From: an uncultured Oscillospiraceae bacterium
GTDB lineage: Bacteria; Bacillota; Clostridia; Oscillospirales; Oscillospiraceae
Assembly (NCBI GenBank): GCA_944387845.1
Contig: CALXGH010000068.1
Coordinates: 1 to 37,359, forward strand
DNA: 37,359 nt
Direction of reading: 5' to 3'
Part shown: piece after piece, positions 7,660 to 15,734 of the stretch
Layout: each line of letters opens with the position of its first letter
Numbering within the stretch: position 1 is the stretch's first letter
Notes under the pieces: model-generated
The model's input: the letters and a program-made list of their open reading frames with translations, nothing else
Told to the model about the DNA's origin: nothing
Databases searched by the model: none
Position numbers and translations under genes: made by a program

Positions 7660-8430
7660 TTATATGCTTTTTTTAATTTTATCAATTGCGTTTTTTTCAA
7701 GGCGTGAGACCTGGGCCTGGCTTATGCCAACTTCGGCGGCAACCTGCATCTGAGTTTTGCCGTCGTAAAAGCGCAGGTTTAATATATGTTTTTCTCTGGG
7801 TGAGAGCTTCGATATGGCCTCGTTTATGGCGATCTGCTCTATCCAGTTCTCGTCGGTGTTCACCGTGTCCCCAATCTGGTCCATACCGCAGACGGAGTCC
7901 CCGTTTTCCGAGTATATAGGCTCGTACAATGATACAGGCTCCTGTATGGCGTCAAGGGCGGCTACAACCTCCTCACGCTTTATATCCAGGGCTTTGGCGA
8001 TCTCGTCCACTGATGGCTCACGCTGGGTCTCGTTTATTATCTTCTCTTTCACCTGCATGACCTTGTAGGCTGTGTCCCGCATACTGCGGCTGACACGGAT
8101 GGGGCTGTAATCTCTCAGATATCTGCGCACCTCGCCGATTATCATGGGAACGCCGTAAGTTGAGAATTTTACGTTCAGAGAGGTGTCGAAATTGTCGATT
8201 GCCTTTATAAGGCCGATACAGCCCACCTGGAAAAGGTCGTCGGCATTTTCGCCTCTGTTCATGAATTTCTGTATAACAGACAGGACAAGCCTGAGGTTTC
8301 CGTTTATAAGTTCGTCTCTTGCCTCCATATCCCCGGCCCGGGCACGCTGGAGGAGAGCGATGGTCTCATCGCTTTTTAATACTTTTAGCCTTGAAGTGTT
8401 GATACCGCATATTTCAACTTTGTTTATCAA
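7660..8430 (-). CDS. sigG: RNA polymerase forespore-specific sigma factor SigG
   Basis: 256-residue late forespore sigma factor. The N-terminus NKVEICGINTSRLKVLK is typical of SigG. Region 2 contains NLRLVLSVIQKFMNRGE, DDLFQVGCIGLIKAIDNFD and VKFSTYGVPMIIGEVRRYLRD. Region 3 starts PIRVSRSMRDTAYK. Region 4 has GKTQMQVAAEVGISQAQVSRLEK. The length matches Bacillus SigG (about 260). The start is TTG at 8430, with AAGGAG at 8443-8448. A SigF-type promoter lies just upstream, consistent with activation in the forespore. It is inverted relative to spoIIGA-sigE and separated from them by mscS and an esterase gene, unlike the contiguous spoIIGA-sigE-sigG order of Bacillus and many Clostridium. Confidence 0.97.
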   Translation of the reverse strand: MINKVEICGINTSRLKVLKSDETIALLQRARAGDMEARDELINGNLRLVLSVIQKFMNRGENADDLFQVGCIGLIKAIDNFDTSLNVKFSTYGVPMIIGEVRRYLRDYSPIRVSRSMRDTAYKVMQVKEKIINETQREPSVDEIAKALDIKREEVVAALDAIQEPVSLYEPIYSENGDSVCGMDQIGDTVNTDENWIEQIAINEAISKLSPREKHILNLRFYDGKTQMQVAAEVGISQAQVSRLEKNAIDKIKKSI

Positions 8431-8462
8431 ATCAAAGCCACACTCCTTTGCAACTACAAAAT

Positions 8463-8492
8463 CAGTATTTCCGATGCAAAGGAATTTGATAC
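8463..8492 (-). promoter_or_regulatory. candidate SigF-dependent promoter of sigG
   Basis: On the minus strand GTATC (8492-8488) is followed by a 15-nt spacer and GGAAATACTG (8472-8463). The second element fits the published SigF -10 pattern GGnnAnAHTR at every defined position. The first matches GYATA at 4 of 5. The implied start of transcription is about 8-10 nt before the RBS. There is no vegetative promoter of comparable quality here. Confidence 0.6.
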
Positions 8493-8606
8493 ATCTTGCA
8501 TATATTGAAATAACTGGTAAAAAACCGGGTTATTTTCGACAAAAAAGTGCAAAAAATAAAAAATTTCAGAAAATGAATAAAAACGGCTTTTATTATTCAA
8601 AAAGTG

Positions 8607-8615
8607 TGGTATAAT
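8607..8615 (+). promoter_or_regulatory. extended -10 promoter for the NifX-like gene
   Basis: TGG directly precedes a perfect TATAAT (8610-8615), preceded by a very A/T-rich stretch (8541-8600) that could act as an UP element. The -35 hexamer is weak, as is common for extended -10 promoters. The leader to the ATG at 8704 would be about 80 nt. Confidence 0.6.
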
Positions 8616-8703
8616 AAAAGGCAATTCTGAATGCAGAATAATTTTCTGGTTCCGTAAATATATGCTGCGGCAGATCAGTCTGCGTTTAATTGAGGAGAAA
8701 GAA

Positions 8704-9090
8704 ATGAAAGTTGCAGTACCATATGAAAATGGCGAGATTTTTCAGCATTTCGGACGCAGCAGCGCTTTCAAAATGTATGAAATTGAAAACGGTGTTATTG
8801 TAAATGACGCTGTCATCGGTACAAACGGACAGGGCCATGGTGCCCTTGCGGGCTTTCTTAAGGACAATGGTGCGGATATCCTCATTTGCGGCGGTATAGG
8901 AGCGGGCGCGAAGGCGGCGATGGTGGCCGCGGAAATAACCCTCTATGGGGGAGTTTCCGGAAGCGCCGACGACGCGGTTGCGGCTCTTATAGCGGGTACG
9001 CTGAAATATAATGAAGATATTGTTTGTGATCATAAAGATGGACACGGCGAAGGACACCATTGTGAAGGAGAGCACTGCTCACATGAGTAG
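8704..9090 (+). CDS. NifX/NifB-type iron-molybdenum-cofactor-binding family protein with His/Cys-rich tail
   Basis: 128 residues from the ATG at 8704 (GAGGAG 6 bp upstream). The ATG-less 14-residue extension upstream is unlikely to be translated. The fold is the RNase-H-like domain of the dinitrogenase cofactor family (MTH1175/NifX type): MKVAVPYENGEIFQHFGRSSAF, then DILICGGIGAGAKAAM. Many anaerobes without nitrogenase carry such proteins, which probably bind or shuttle an Fe-S or other metal cluster. From about residue 108 the tail is rich in His, Cys, Asp and Glu (CDHKDGHGEGHHCEGEHCSHE region) and looks made for metal binding. It is monocistronic, with its own promoter and terminator. No nif or MTH1175-partner ATPase gene lies nearby. 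Confidence 0.88.
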   Translation: MKVAVPYENGEIFQHFGRSSAFKMYEIENGVIVNDAVIGTNGQGHGALAGFLKDNGADILICGGIGAGAKAAMVAAEITLYGGVSGSADDAVAALIAGTLKYNEDIVCDHKDGHGEGHHCEGEHCSHE

Positions 9091-9129
9091 ATAACCCTGA
9101 CATCAAAGGTGAAATCCCATAGAAATATA

Positions 9130-9162
9130 AAATTCCTCCATCTTTCATGGAGGAATTTTTTT
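9130..9162 (+). terminator. rho-independent terminator after the NifX-like gene
   Basis: A perfect 12-bp stem (AAATTCCTCCAT and its complement) with a 5-nt loop runs into a tract of T. Confidence 0.92.
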
Positions 9163-9242
9163 ATCGGCTCTTCACTTTAAGATCCACAAACGATTAACAT
9201 TAAGACGATAGAAACCGGAAGGTTTTATACCAGGAGGAAATT

Positions 9243-10445
9243 ATGAAAATATCTATTAACGCTAATCGTTGTGAACCGTCCCCAATGAGAAAATTCCACC
9301 CTCTGGCTGTTGAGGCAGAAAAGCAGGGCAAGACGATTTATCATTTAAATATCGGGCAGCCTGATATTAAGACACCACAGGCCTATTTTGAAGCAGTAAG
9401 AAATTTTGACCGGGAAACCCTTGCATATGCGGAGTCCCCGGGAATTCCGCCTCTTCTTGACGCCATATGCGGATACTATAAAAGTATCGGCGCCGACATC
9501 ACACCTGACGATGTTCTGATAACCTTCGGCGGAAGCGAGGCTCTGCTCCTTACATGCCTGAGCATTCTTGACCCGTACACGGAGGTAATAATACCTGAGC
9601 CCTATTACCCGAATTACACCACCTTCGTCCACGCGGCTGGGGGCGTAATAAGGGCCCTGCCAACCACCCCGGAAGAGGGTTACAGATACGCAAAGCGGGA
9701 GAGAATCGAGAGCCTTATTACAAAAAACACAAGGGCTATCATGATAACAAATCCCGGAAACCCCACCGGCGTTGTGCTTGATGAGGATGAGATGCGCCTT
9801 ATCGCCGACATTGCCAAAAAGCACGACCTTTTCCTTATCTGCGACGAGGTTTACAGAGAGTTCTGCTATAATTATGAGGACGGAGTGCCCACAATGGCAG
9901 GAATAGAGGGAATTGAGGACAATCTTGTAATCATAGATTCCGTATCAAAGCGTTTTTCCGCCTGCGGCGCCAGAGTCGGCTGCGTTGTTACGAAAAATAA
10001 AGAGCTTCAGCAGGCGCTATTAAAGTTCTGCCAGTCCAGGCTGTCTGTTGCAACAATCGACCAGGTCGGCGCAACGGCACTGTACGATGTGGATAAGAGC
10101 TTTTTCAAAGAGTGCAAGGAGGAGTACAGAAAAAGAAGAGACGTGGTAGTAGACGGCCTGAGGAAGATACCGGGCGTGAAGGTGGATGTACCTATGGGCG
10201 CATTTTACCTTATGGCGAGCCTGCCTGTTGACGACTCCGACAAGTTCCAGCACTGGCTGCTTGAGGAGTTTGACGACAACGGGGACACTGTAATGTTCGC
10301 CCCTGGTGCGCCGTTTTATGAGACTCCCGGCAAGGGTTTAAACGAAGTGCGTATTGCATATGTGAGAAACCAGGATGAGCTGAAAAGAGCTGTTGAGCTT
10401 CTTGGATTGGGCATTGTGAGATATCAGAAAGAGCAGATGAAATAA
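9243..10445 (+). CDS. PLP-dependent aminotransferase, class I/II (aspartate aminotransferase-like)
   Basis: 400-residue cytoplasmic fold-type I enzyme. The Schiff-base lysine is Lys236 in SVSKRFSACGARVG. Other active-site residues are visible: PGNPTG (Asn173), Asp201 and Tyr204 in CDEVYREF, and the substrate-carboxylate Arg in NEVRIAYVR near the C-terminus. The N-terminal block HLNIGQPDIKTP is typical of the AspC/PatA subgroup, so amino-group transfer between an amino acid and 2-oxoglutarate is expected. The exact amino acid is not determined by sequence. AGGAGG lies 6 bp before the ATG. The gene is flanked by terminators on both sides and appears monocistronic. Confidence 0.93.
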   Translation: MKISINANRCEPSPMRKFHPLAVEAEKQGKTIYHLNIGQPDIKTPQAYFEAVRNFDRETLAYAESPGIPPLLDAICGYYKSIGADITPDDVLITFGGSEALLLTCLSILDPYTEVIIPEPYYPNYTTFVHAAGGVIRALPTTPEEGYRYAKRERIESLITKNTRAIMITNPGNPTGVVLDEDEMRLIADIAKKHDLFLICDEVYREFCYNYEDGVPTMAGIEGIEDNLVIIDSVSKRFSACGARVGCVVTKNKELQQALLKFCQSRLSVATIDQVGATALYDVDKSFFKECKEEYRKRRDVVVDGLRKIPGVKVDVPMGAFYLMASLPVDDSDKFQHWLLEEFDDNGDTVMFAPGAPFYETPGKGLNEVRIAYVRNQDELKRAVELLGLGIVRYQKEQMK

Positions 10446-10455
10446 TTACATAAAT

Positions 10456-10486
10456 AAAAAGCTCCGGCTTATGCCGGAGCTTTTTT
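10456..10486. terminator. bidirectional terminator between the aminotransferase gene and uraA
   Basis: An 8-bp GC stem (GCTCCGGC / GCCGGAGC, 4-nt loop) is preceded by five A and followed by six T, so it can work on both strands. It is the only terminator visible for the minus-strand pyrR-uraA unit, about 180 bp beyond the uraA stop. Confidence 0.9.
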
Positions 10487-10585
10487 GTATTTAGACAGGA
10501 TATTTTAATATTACAGCGTGGCGATACAGAGCTTGTAATTGACACCGTAAAAAACGAGTTGGAAAAGCTCAATAACAAAAAATAA
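10487..10585 (+). pseudogene. possible remnant of a gene's 3' end
   Basis: A 32-codon open frame with no start codon follows the terminator directly and ends at TAA 10583-10585. Its translation (ILQRGDTELVIDTVKNELEKL) reads like a genuine amphipathic protein C-terminus, not random intergenic sequence. About 50 bp later a textbook AAAGGAG with an ATG 8 bp downstream (10651) opens a frame of only seven codons that stops inside the 3' end of uraA. Together these look like the two ends of genes lost by deletion. The family could not be identified, and chance is possible for so short a stretch. Confidence 0.25.
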
Positions 10586-10663
10586 AAAACCTGTCTTTCC
10601 ACTATCTTAAAACAAGGCGGCGCAAAAGTAAAGATAAAGGAGCGGGAAAAATGAAAAACTTTA

Positions 10664-12004
10664 TTATACCTTGAAGTTTACGCTTGTTGAGCCCTGATCT
10701 TCCGGCTCAAATTCATAGTCCTTGCCTGGGAGTACTGCGTTTAAAAGAATGCCTACCAGGGAAGCCACAGCAAGGCCGGAGAGGCTGACAGCGCCGATTG
10801 TTACTGAGCCGATGGAGTAGTTGATACCGATTGCCAGTACCAGGATGATAGCGGCAATGAGAACATTGCGGCTGTTTGTAAAGTCTACCTGGTTTTCAAC
10901 TACGTTTCTTACACCGACAGCGGAGATCATACCGTAGAGGATAAGGGAGATACCGCCGATTGTTGCGTCAGGCATTGCGGAAATGAGAGCGGCGAACTTC
11001 GGTGAGAAGGAGAAGATTATAGCGAAGATGGCGGCAAGGCGAATAACTCTCGGGTCATATACTTTGCTCAGGGCAAGAACGCCTGTATTCTCGCCGTAAG
11101 TTGTGTTTGCCGGTGCGCCGAACATTGCCGCAAGGCTGGTGGCAAGACCATCACCAAGGAGGGTGCGGTGGAGGCCCGGGTTCTGGATGTAATTTCTCTC
11201 GCATGTGGAGGAGATGGCGCAGATATCGCCGATGTGCTCAACCATAGTGGCAAGGGAGATAGGTACGATTGTAAAGAGAGCTGTTATAAGCATGCCTGTG
11301 TCAAGGTTTCCGTCTGTGAAGATGGAAAACATTGTGTCCTTATAGGCAACTGGAAGCCCGATCCAGGCCGCGTCTTTTACAGCGGAGAAGTCGGCGTTTC
11401 CTGTTACCGCTGCTACTGCGTAGGAGGCGATAACGCCAAGGAGTATTGGTATTATCTTTATCATGCCCTTACCCCAGATGTTTGCGATAACTACTGTAAC
11501 GATAGCTACAAGAGCGATTGGCCAGTTGGACTGGCAGTTAGTTATTGCCGAGGAGGAGAGTATAAGGCCGATACAGATGATTATGGGGCCTGTAACAATA
11601 GGAGGGAAATACTTCATTATCTTCTTGATTCCGAAAATCTTGAAGAGGGAGGCAAGTACCACATACATAAGGCCGGCACAGAATACGCCGAAGCATGCGT
11701 ATGGCAGAAGCTCAAGGTTTGCGCCGTTATTTGTGATGGCTGTGTATCCGCCGATGAAGGCGAAGGAGCTGCCCAGAAATGCCGGAACGATACCACCTGT
11801 TATAAGGTGGAACAGAAGTGTTCCAACGCCGGCGAAGAACAGGGCGGAGGAGACCGGTATGCCTGTGAGTATAGGCACAAGAACCGTTGCTCCGAACATG
11901 GCGAACATGTGCTGGAGACCTAAAATTAACATTTTGCTGGTGCCGAGTTCTCTGGCGTCGTAAATGGGGCCCTGAGGACCGGCGGCGGTGTTTTTCTTGT
12001 CCAT
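10664..12004 (-). CDS. uraA: uracil permease (NCS2 family)
   Basis: 446-residue inner-membrane uracil:proton symporter of the nucleobase-ascorbate (NCS2) family, with about 14 hydrophobic segments. The signature substrate-site glutamates are present: Glu256 in TMVEHIGD and Glu305 in TTYGENTGVLALSKVYDPRV. The flanking GDGLATSLAAMFGAPANT is characteristic of bacterial uracil rather than xanthine carriers. Length is normal. AGGAAGG lies just upstream of the ATG. It follows pyrR by 32 bp on the same strand, so it is the second gene of a pyrimidine-salvage operon controlled by the PyrR attenuator. Imported uracil would be converted to UMP by uracil phosphoribosyltransferase, an activity PyrR itself can supply. 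Confidence 0.95.
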   Translation of the reverse strand: MDKKNTAAGPQGPIYDARELGTSKMLILGLQHMFAMFGATVLVPILTGIPVSSALFFAGVGTLLFHLITGGIVPAFLGSSFAFIGGYTAITNNGANLELLPYACFGVFCAGLMYVVLASLFKIFGIKKIMKYFPPIVTGPIIICIGLILSSSAITNCQSNWPIALVAIVTVVIANIWGKGMIKIIPILLGVIASYAVAAVTGNADFSAVKDAAWIGLPVAYKDTMFSIFTDGNLDTGMLITALFTIVPISLATMVEHIGDICAISSTCERNYIQNPGLHRTLLGDGLATSLAAMFGAPANTTYGENTGVLALSKVYDPRVIRLAAIFAIIFSFSPKFAALISAMPDATIGGISLILYGMISAVGVRNVVENQVDFTNSRNVLIAAIILVLAIGINYSIGSVTIGAVSLSGLAVASLVGILLNAVLPGKDYEFEPEDQGSTSVNFKV

Positions 12005-12036
12005 GAGAATTTCCTTCCTTTGCGATGAGATTTTAT

Positions 12037-12582
<546 letters not shown>

Positions 12583-12597
12583 TTAATCACCTCAAAT

Positions 12598-12686
12598 AAA
12601 AAAGCCTTGTCAAAATGACAAGGCGCAATTTCTCCAATTAAATTGTGGAATGACACCTTGTCGGCAGCTCTGTACCGAATTAAAGG
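12598..12686 (-). promoter_or_regulatory. PyrR-type transcription attenuator in the pyrR leader
   Basis: The minus-strand leader holds three mutually exclusive elements. The terminator has a 9-bp stem (GCCTTGTCA / TGACAAGGC, 3-nt loop, 12604-12624) followed by six T at 12603-12598. The antiterminator is formed when GACAAGGTG (12662-12654) pairs with the terminator's 5' arm, giving 9 bp with one G-T wobble. The anti-antiterminator (12686-12656) closes with CCTT/AAGG and TCGG/CCGA around a loop containing CAGAG, and it buries the antiterminator arm. The CAGAG loop resembles the PyrR site core CNGNGA, but the flanks deviate from the Bacillus consensus. Confidence 0.85.
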
Positions 12687-12702
12687 ATTTTCTTCTGAAA
12701 GC

Positions 12703-12731
12703 AATATAGCACCATTGAAATTTGCAGTCAA
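12703..12731 (-). promoter_or_regulatory. vegetative promoter of pyrR-uraA
   Basis: On the minus strand TTGACT (12731-12726), a 17-nt spacer and TATATT (12708-12703) form a strong SigA-type promoter. Transcription would start near 12696, giving a leader of about 114 nt that contains the complete attenuator. Confidence 0.85.
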
Positions 12732-12825
12732 CAGTTTTTTCGTCAATGGTCGATTTTTGTAAAAAATCATAAAATTTTTCCGGGGCGTGTTTTTCCAGTA
12801 GTCAAAATGACGGCGGCGTTTGCCG

Positions 12826-13626
12826 TTAAATATGCAAATCCTTTTTACTGAAAACCGCCACAGATACGGCATAGAGAATAAGAGAGCCGATAAGAAGAAC
12901 AAGAGCGGAAATAAGCGCTGAGGGCTCATTTGATACAAGGCCCTCCGGATCAAAAAGTGTGAAAAATGTAAGGTATTTGAAATTTTCCACGCTGCCGCCC
13001 ATATTGGCAAGCATCTGGAAAATATACATTAAAATCGGTATGCCCGCTCCGAAGCCGGAGGCCAGTTTCAAATCGGAAAAGGCGCAGGAGCATAAAAAGC
13101 AGACTGAGCCGATAAAAATATGCAGGGCAAAAAGGCCAAGATTCAAAGAGAGAAGCTCGCTTATAACTATCTGGTCTGGAAAGAGAGCCTGGGCAAAGAC
13201 GATCTCCACTACGGTTCCGTACAGGACAAGGATAAATATTCCGCAAATAAGAGACAAAACCTGGGTAATGGCGATTGTGCTGCGCTTTACAGGGGCGCTG
13301 ACAAGATAGACCATGGAGCCGCGGTCCACATATTTTGCCACAAGGCTTATGCTGCGGATTATGATAAATATCATGGGTATCACAAGCATGATGAAGCCGT
13401 AGAGATAGGATATCATGAATCCAAGTAGACTTGCCGCACCAGGGGTCATACCCACAGCCGCCATAAGCTCCGGCATGGCCTTTGTAAAGCTGTCCAGCAT
13501 CTCCATGGTCTCCGGGTCGTAGAGGTAGATGATACATGCTATATACATTGTTAAAACTGCGGCGAAAACAGCAAGAAGTTTCACGCTGCCCTTCATCTCA
13601 CGGCCAAAAAGAGTAAAATTAATCAT
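12826..13626 (-). CDS. ABC-2 type transporter permease
   Basis: 266 residues from the ATG at 13624-13626. A GTG nine bases upstream is in frame but lies inside the GGAGGTG ribosome site, so the ATG is preferred. Six hydrophobic segments are seen at about residues 17-40, 64-92, 115-140, 165-185, 192-215 and 235-255, the ABC-2 membrane domain pattern. The gene overlaps the ATPase gene by 8 bp, and its RBS lies within that gene, so the two subunits are translationally coupled. Export of a drug, lipid or peptide is the usual role for such pairs; the substrate is unknown. The 3' end is 100 bp upstream of the pyrR promoter and no terminator is obvious. Confidence 0.88.
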   Translation of the reverse strand: MINFTLFGREMKGSVKLLAVFAAVLTMYIACIIYLYDPETMEMLDSFTKAMPELMAAVGMTPGAASLLGFMISYLYGFIMLVIPMIFIIIRSISLVAKYVDRGSMVYLVSAPVKRSTIAITQVLSLICGIFILVLYGTVVEIVFAQALFPDQIVISELLSLNLGLFALHIFIGSVCFLCSCAFSDLKLASGFGAGIPILMYIFQMLANMGGSVENFKYLTFFTLFDPEGLVSNEPSALISALVLLIGSLILYAVSVAVFSKKDLHI

Positions 13627-14437
13627 GATATTCACCTCCGTAATAGTTCATGAATATCTCCTCAAGACTGGGCTTTGAGGACACTTTCACGGTACAGCCA
13701 TCAGCGCTGCCCCCGAAATCTCTGGCGAAAGATGAAGCCTCTTCCTGGGAGTCCAGCTGGACAGAATATGTGCGGATATGCCTTTTCCGCAGCTCATGTA
13801 CAGAGTCAACAGCAACAAGATGGCCACGGCGGATTATGCCTATTCTGTCGCAGGTACGCTCTACCTCCTCAAACATGTGGCTTGAGAGGAAGATAGTTTT
13901 GCCGGCGCTTTTCTCCTCGTTTACAAGGTCTATAAACCGGCTCTGCATGAGAGGGTCAAGACCGCCCGTAGGCTCGTCTAGAATGAGGACCTCAGGGTCT
14001 GCCATAAAGGCGGAGACAATTCCCACCTTCTGCTTGGTACCCTTGCTCATTTTCTTTATCTTGCTTTTTGTGTCAAGCTCAAACCGGTCGATAAGCTCCT
14101 TCTGTTTTGAAAGAGAGCCGATTTTTCTGTATTTTCCGATAAATTTTAAAAATTCCCCGCCGGTCATATCATCAAAAAAGGATATCTCACCTGGAATGTA
14201 TCCAACCTTCCCCTGGACAAGCTCCCTTTTTTCCCAGCAGTCCATACCGCAGACGGCGCATTTTCCCCCTTTAGGCCTTATAAAGCCCATAAGGTGCCGT
14301 ATTACCGTGGTCTTTCCGGCGCCGTTTGGACCCAGAAAGCCGAAGGCCTCCCCCTGGGGTACTGAAAAACTCACATCAAATACGCCTTTGCCGTCCCCGT
14401 AATCACGCTTGAGGTTTTCAGCTCGTATTGCGTCCAT
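13619..14437 (-). CDS. ABC-2 type transporter ATP-binding protein
   Basis: 272 residues from the ATG at 14435-14437, which has GGAGG 8 bp upstream. A further 30 in-frame residues upstream lack an RBS and read as noncoding. Walker A GPNGAGKTT is at residues 36-44. Walker B is LILDEPTGGLDPL, and the switch His lies in LSSHMFEEVERTCD. The signature motif is the variant MSKGTKQK in place of LSGGQ, common in this exporter subfamily. It partners the overlapping permease gene downstream. It begins 116 bp after rluA ends on the same strand, and a short CCGGC/GCCGG hairpin sits in the leader. Confidence 0.93.
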   Translation of the reverse strand: MDAIRAENLKRDYGDGKGVFDVSFSVPQGEAFGFLGPNGAGKTTVIRHLMGFIRPKGGKCAVCGMDCWEKRELVQGKVGYIPGEISFFDDMTGGEFLKFIGKYRKIGSLSKQKELIDRFELDTKSKIKKMSKGTKQKVGIVSAFMADPEVLILDEPTGGLDPLMQSRFIDLVNEEKSAGKTIFLSSHMFEEVERTCDRIGIIRRGHLVAVDSVHELRKRHIRTYSVQLDSQEEASSFARDFGGSADGCTVKVSSKPSLEEIFMNYYGGEYHD

Positions 14438-14553
14438 ATATAATCCTCCGTTTTTGTCCGGCATGACGCCGGTATTTAAAAAGATACGAAAATGTCCCTG
14501 GCCGCGGAAATGATGTACATTAGGCACGGCGGCAGGTTACGACACATGCCGGC

Positions 14554-15525
14554 TCATTTTATTTTGTAGCCAGGGAAATATTTTTCCACAAAGTCAACTT
14601 TCTTCACGGAAAATGTCTTGCCGTCAAGATAGTTTAATATCCCGCTGTCGGTTTTAAAGGAAAATCTGAGTTTATATGAGTAAAGTGCCTGGCCTTTTTC
14701 ACCATAGGGTTTATTCAGCCGCTCTGAGCCGTATTTTCCGTCTCCTAAAAGGGGATTGCCGTGGTTTGCCATCTGGGCTCTTATCTGGTGGGTACGGCCG
14801 GTTAAAAGCTCACACTCTATAAGAGAGAGACCTTTTTTATAGGTAAGGAGCCTGTATTTTGTAACGGCGGTTTTTGACCCGGCTTCGGCGCTTTTTTTAA
14901 CCATGACCTGGTTGCGCTTTGCGTCCTTGAAAAGCTGGTCTTTAAGGGTGCCCTCAGGAGGGGACACCTTTCCGTGGACTACCGCAAGATAAAACTTGTC
15001 TATCTCCCGGGCTTTTATCTTATCGTTCATTATTCTAAGAGCCTGGGCATTTTTAGCGGCGATGACTATTCCGCCGGTGTTTCTGTCAATCCTGTTGCAC
15101 AGGGCCGGGGCGAAGGAGTTTTCCGCCTTGGGGTCCCACTGGCCGTTCTGGTACAGGTATGCCTGGATATTGGCGATGAGGGTGTTGTATGACCAGTCCC
15201 CGTCAGAGTGGCAGAGCATGCCGGGGGCCTTGTCGGCAAGGATAATGTTCTCATCCTCGTAGACTATGTTTAATTTCGGGGTGGACACGGCAAGATATGA
15301 GTTTGTGTCGTCAGGTTTCTGGAAAAACTCGTCGTTTACATACATCTGAATACTGTCCCCGAAATTCAGACGATAGTCCTTTTTTGCACCTTTATTATTG
15401 ACTTTTATCCGCTTTAGGCGTATATATTTCTGCATAAGGGAGGCCGGCAGAAGAGGAACGGTCTTTGAGACGAACCTGTCAAGCCGCTGGCCTGCGTCGT
15501 TTTTTTCGATGGTAAATTCTTTCAT
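14554..15525 (-). CDS. RluA-family 23S rRNA pseudouridine synthase
   Basis: 323-residue enzyme that isomerises uridine to pseudouridine in rRNA (RluC/RluD-like). An S4 RNA-binding domain occupies about residues 10-70 (GQRLDRFVSK and LKRIKVNNKGAKKDYRLNFGD). The catalytic domain has Asp147 in the motif CNRIDRNTGG, where most members have HRLDxxTSG. Other family blocks follow: DKFYLAVVHGKV and LLTGRTHQIRAQMANHGNPLLGD. Its rRNA target cannot be assigned. The ATG is preceded by AAGGTGAT, with a good promoter about 50 bp upstream and a 12-bp palindrome within the leader. The ABC transporter genes downstream may be co-transcribed. Confidence 0.92.
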   Translation of the reverse strand: MKEFTIEKNDAGQRLDRFVSKTVPLLPASLMQKYIRLKRIKVNNKGAKKDYRLNFGDSIQMYVNDEFFQKPDDTNSYLAVSTPKLNIVYEDENIILADKAPGMLCHSDGDWSYNTLIANIQAYLYQNGQWDPKAENSFAPALCNRIDRNTGGIVIAAKNAQALRIMNDKIKAREIDKFYLAVVHGKVSPPEGTLKDQLFKDAKRNQVMVKKSAEAGSKTAVTKYRLLTYKKGLSLIECELLTGRTHQIRAQMANHGNPLLGDGKYGSERLNKPYGEKGQALYSYKLRFSFKTDSGILNYLDGKTFSVKKVDFVEKYFPGYKIK

Positions 15526-15541
15526 CTTTTATCACCTTTAA

Positions 15542-15553
15542 GTAAAGCTTTAC
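15542..15553. promoter_or_regulatory. 12-bp palindrome in the rluA leader, candidate operator
   Basis: GTAAAGCTTTAC is a perfect palindrome about 26 bp downstream of the rluA -10 element. Its central 10 bp (TAAAGCTTTA) recur at the same offset behind the pncB promoter (31992-32001). A DNA-binding repressor site is one reading; a short RNA stem in the leader is another. Confidence 0.4.
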
Positions 15554-15577
15554 GTATAGATACCCGGCTTTGAGGAC

Positions 15578-15606
15578 AGTATATCAAATATTACAGCCAA
15601 ACTCAA
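15578..15606 (-). promoter_or_regulatory. promoter of rluA
   Basis: On the minus strand TTGAGT (15606-15601), a 17-nt spacer and TATACT (15583-15578) form a SigA-type promoter. TGA immediately before the -10 makes it an extended -10 as well. Confidence 0.75.
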
Positions 15607-15679
15607 AGGTAAAAAGGGGCCGGACCGGGAAAAACACGGAAAAAATTTGAAGAAAATAAAAAATATTGTGTTTTAATGT

Positions 15680-15708
15680 TTGACAAAGACCAATATATGC
15701 TTTATAAT
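15680..15708 (+). promoter_or_regulatory. perfect consensus promoter of yceD-rpmF
   Basis: TTGACA (15680-15685) and TATAAT (15703-15708) are separated by exactly 17 nt. This is the strongest vegetative promoter in the window and fits high expression of a ribosomal protein operon. The leader to the ATG at 15735 is about 20 nt. Confidence 0.93.
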
Positions 15709-15734
15709 ATCAGAGCGAATGTGTGAGGTGCAGT

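Noticed and set aside
11168-11923. 251-codon plus-strand frame within uraA
   Set aside because: It lies entirely antisense to the conserved uracil permease, has Cys/Asp-rich nonsense-like sequence and no RBS.
13619-14527. Longer N-terminus for the ABC ATPase
   Set aside because: The 30 extra residues lack an RBS, while the ATG at 14437 has GGAGG at correct spacing and starts at the normal domain boundary.
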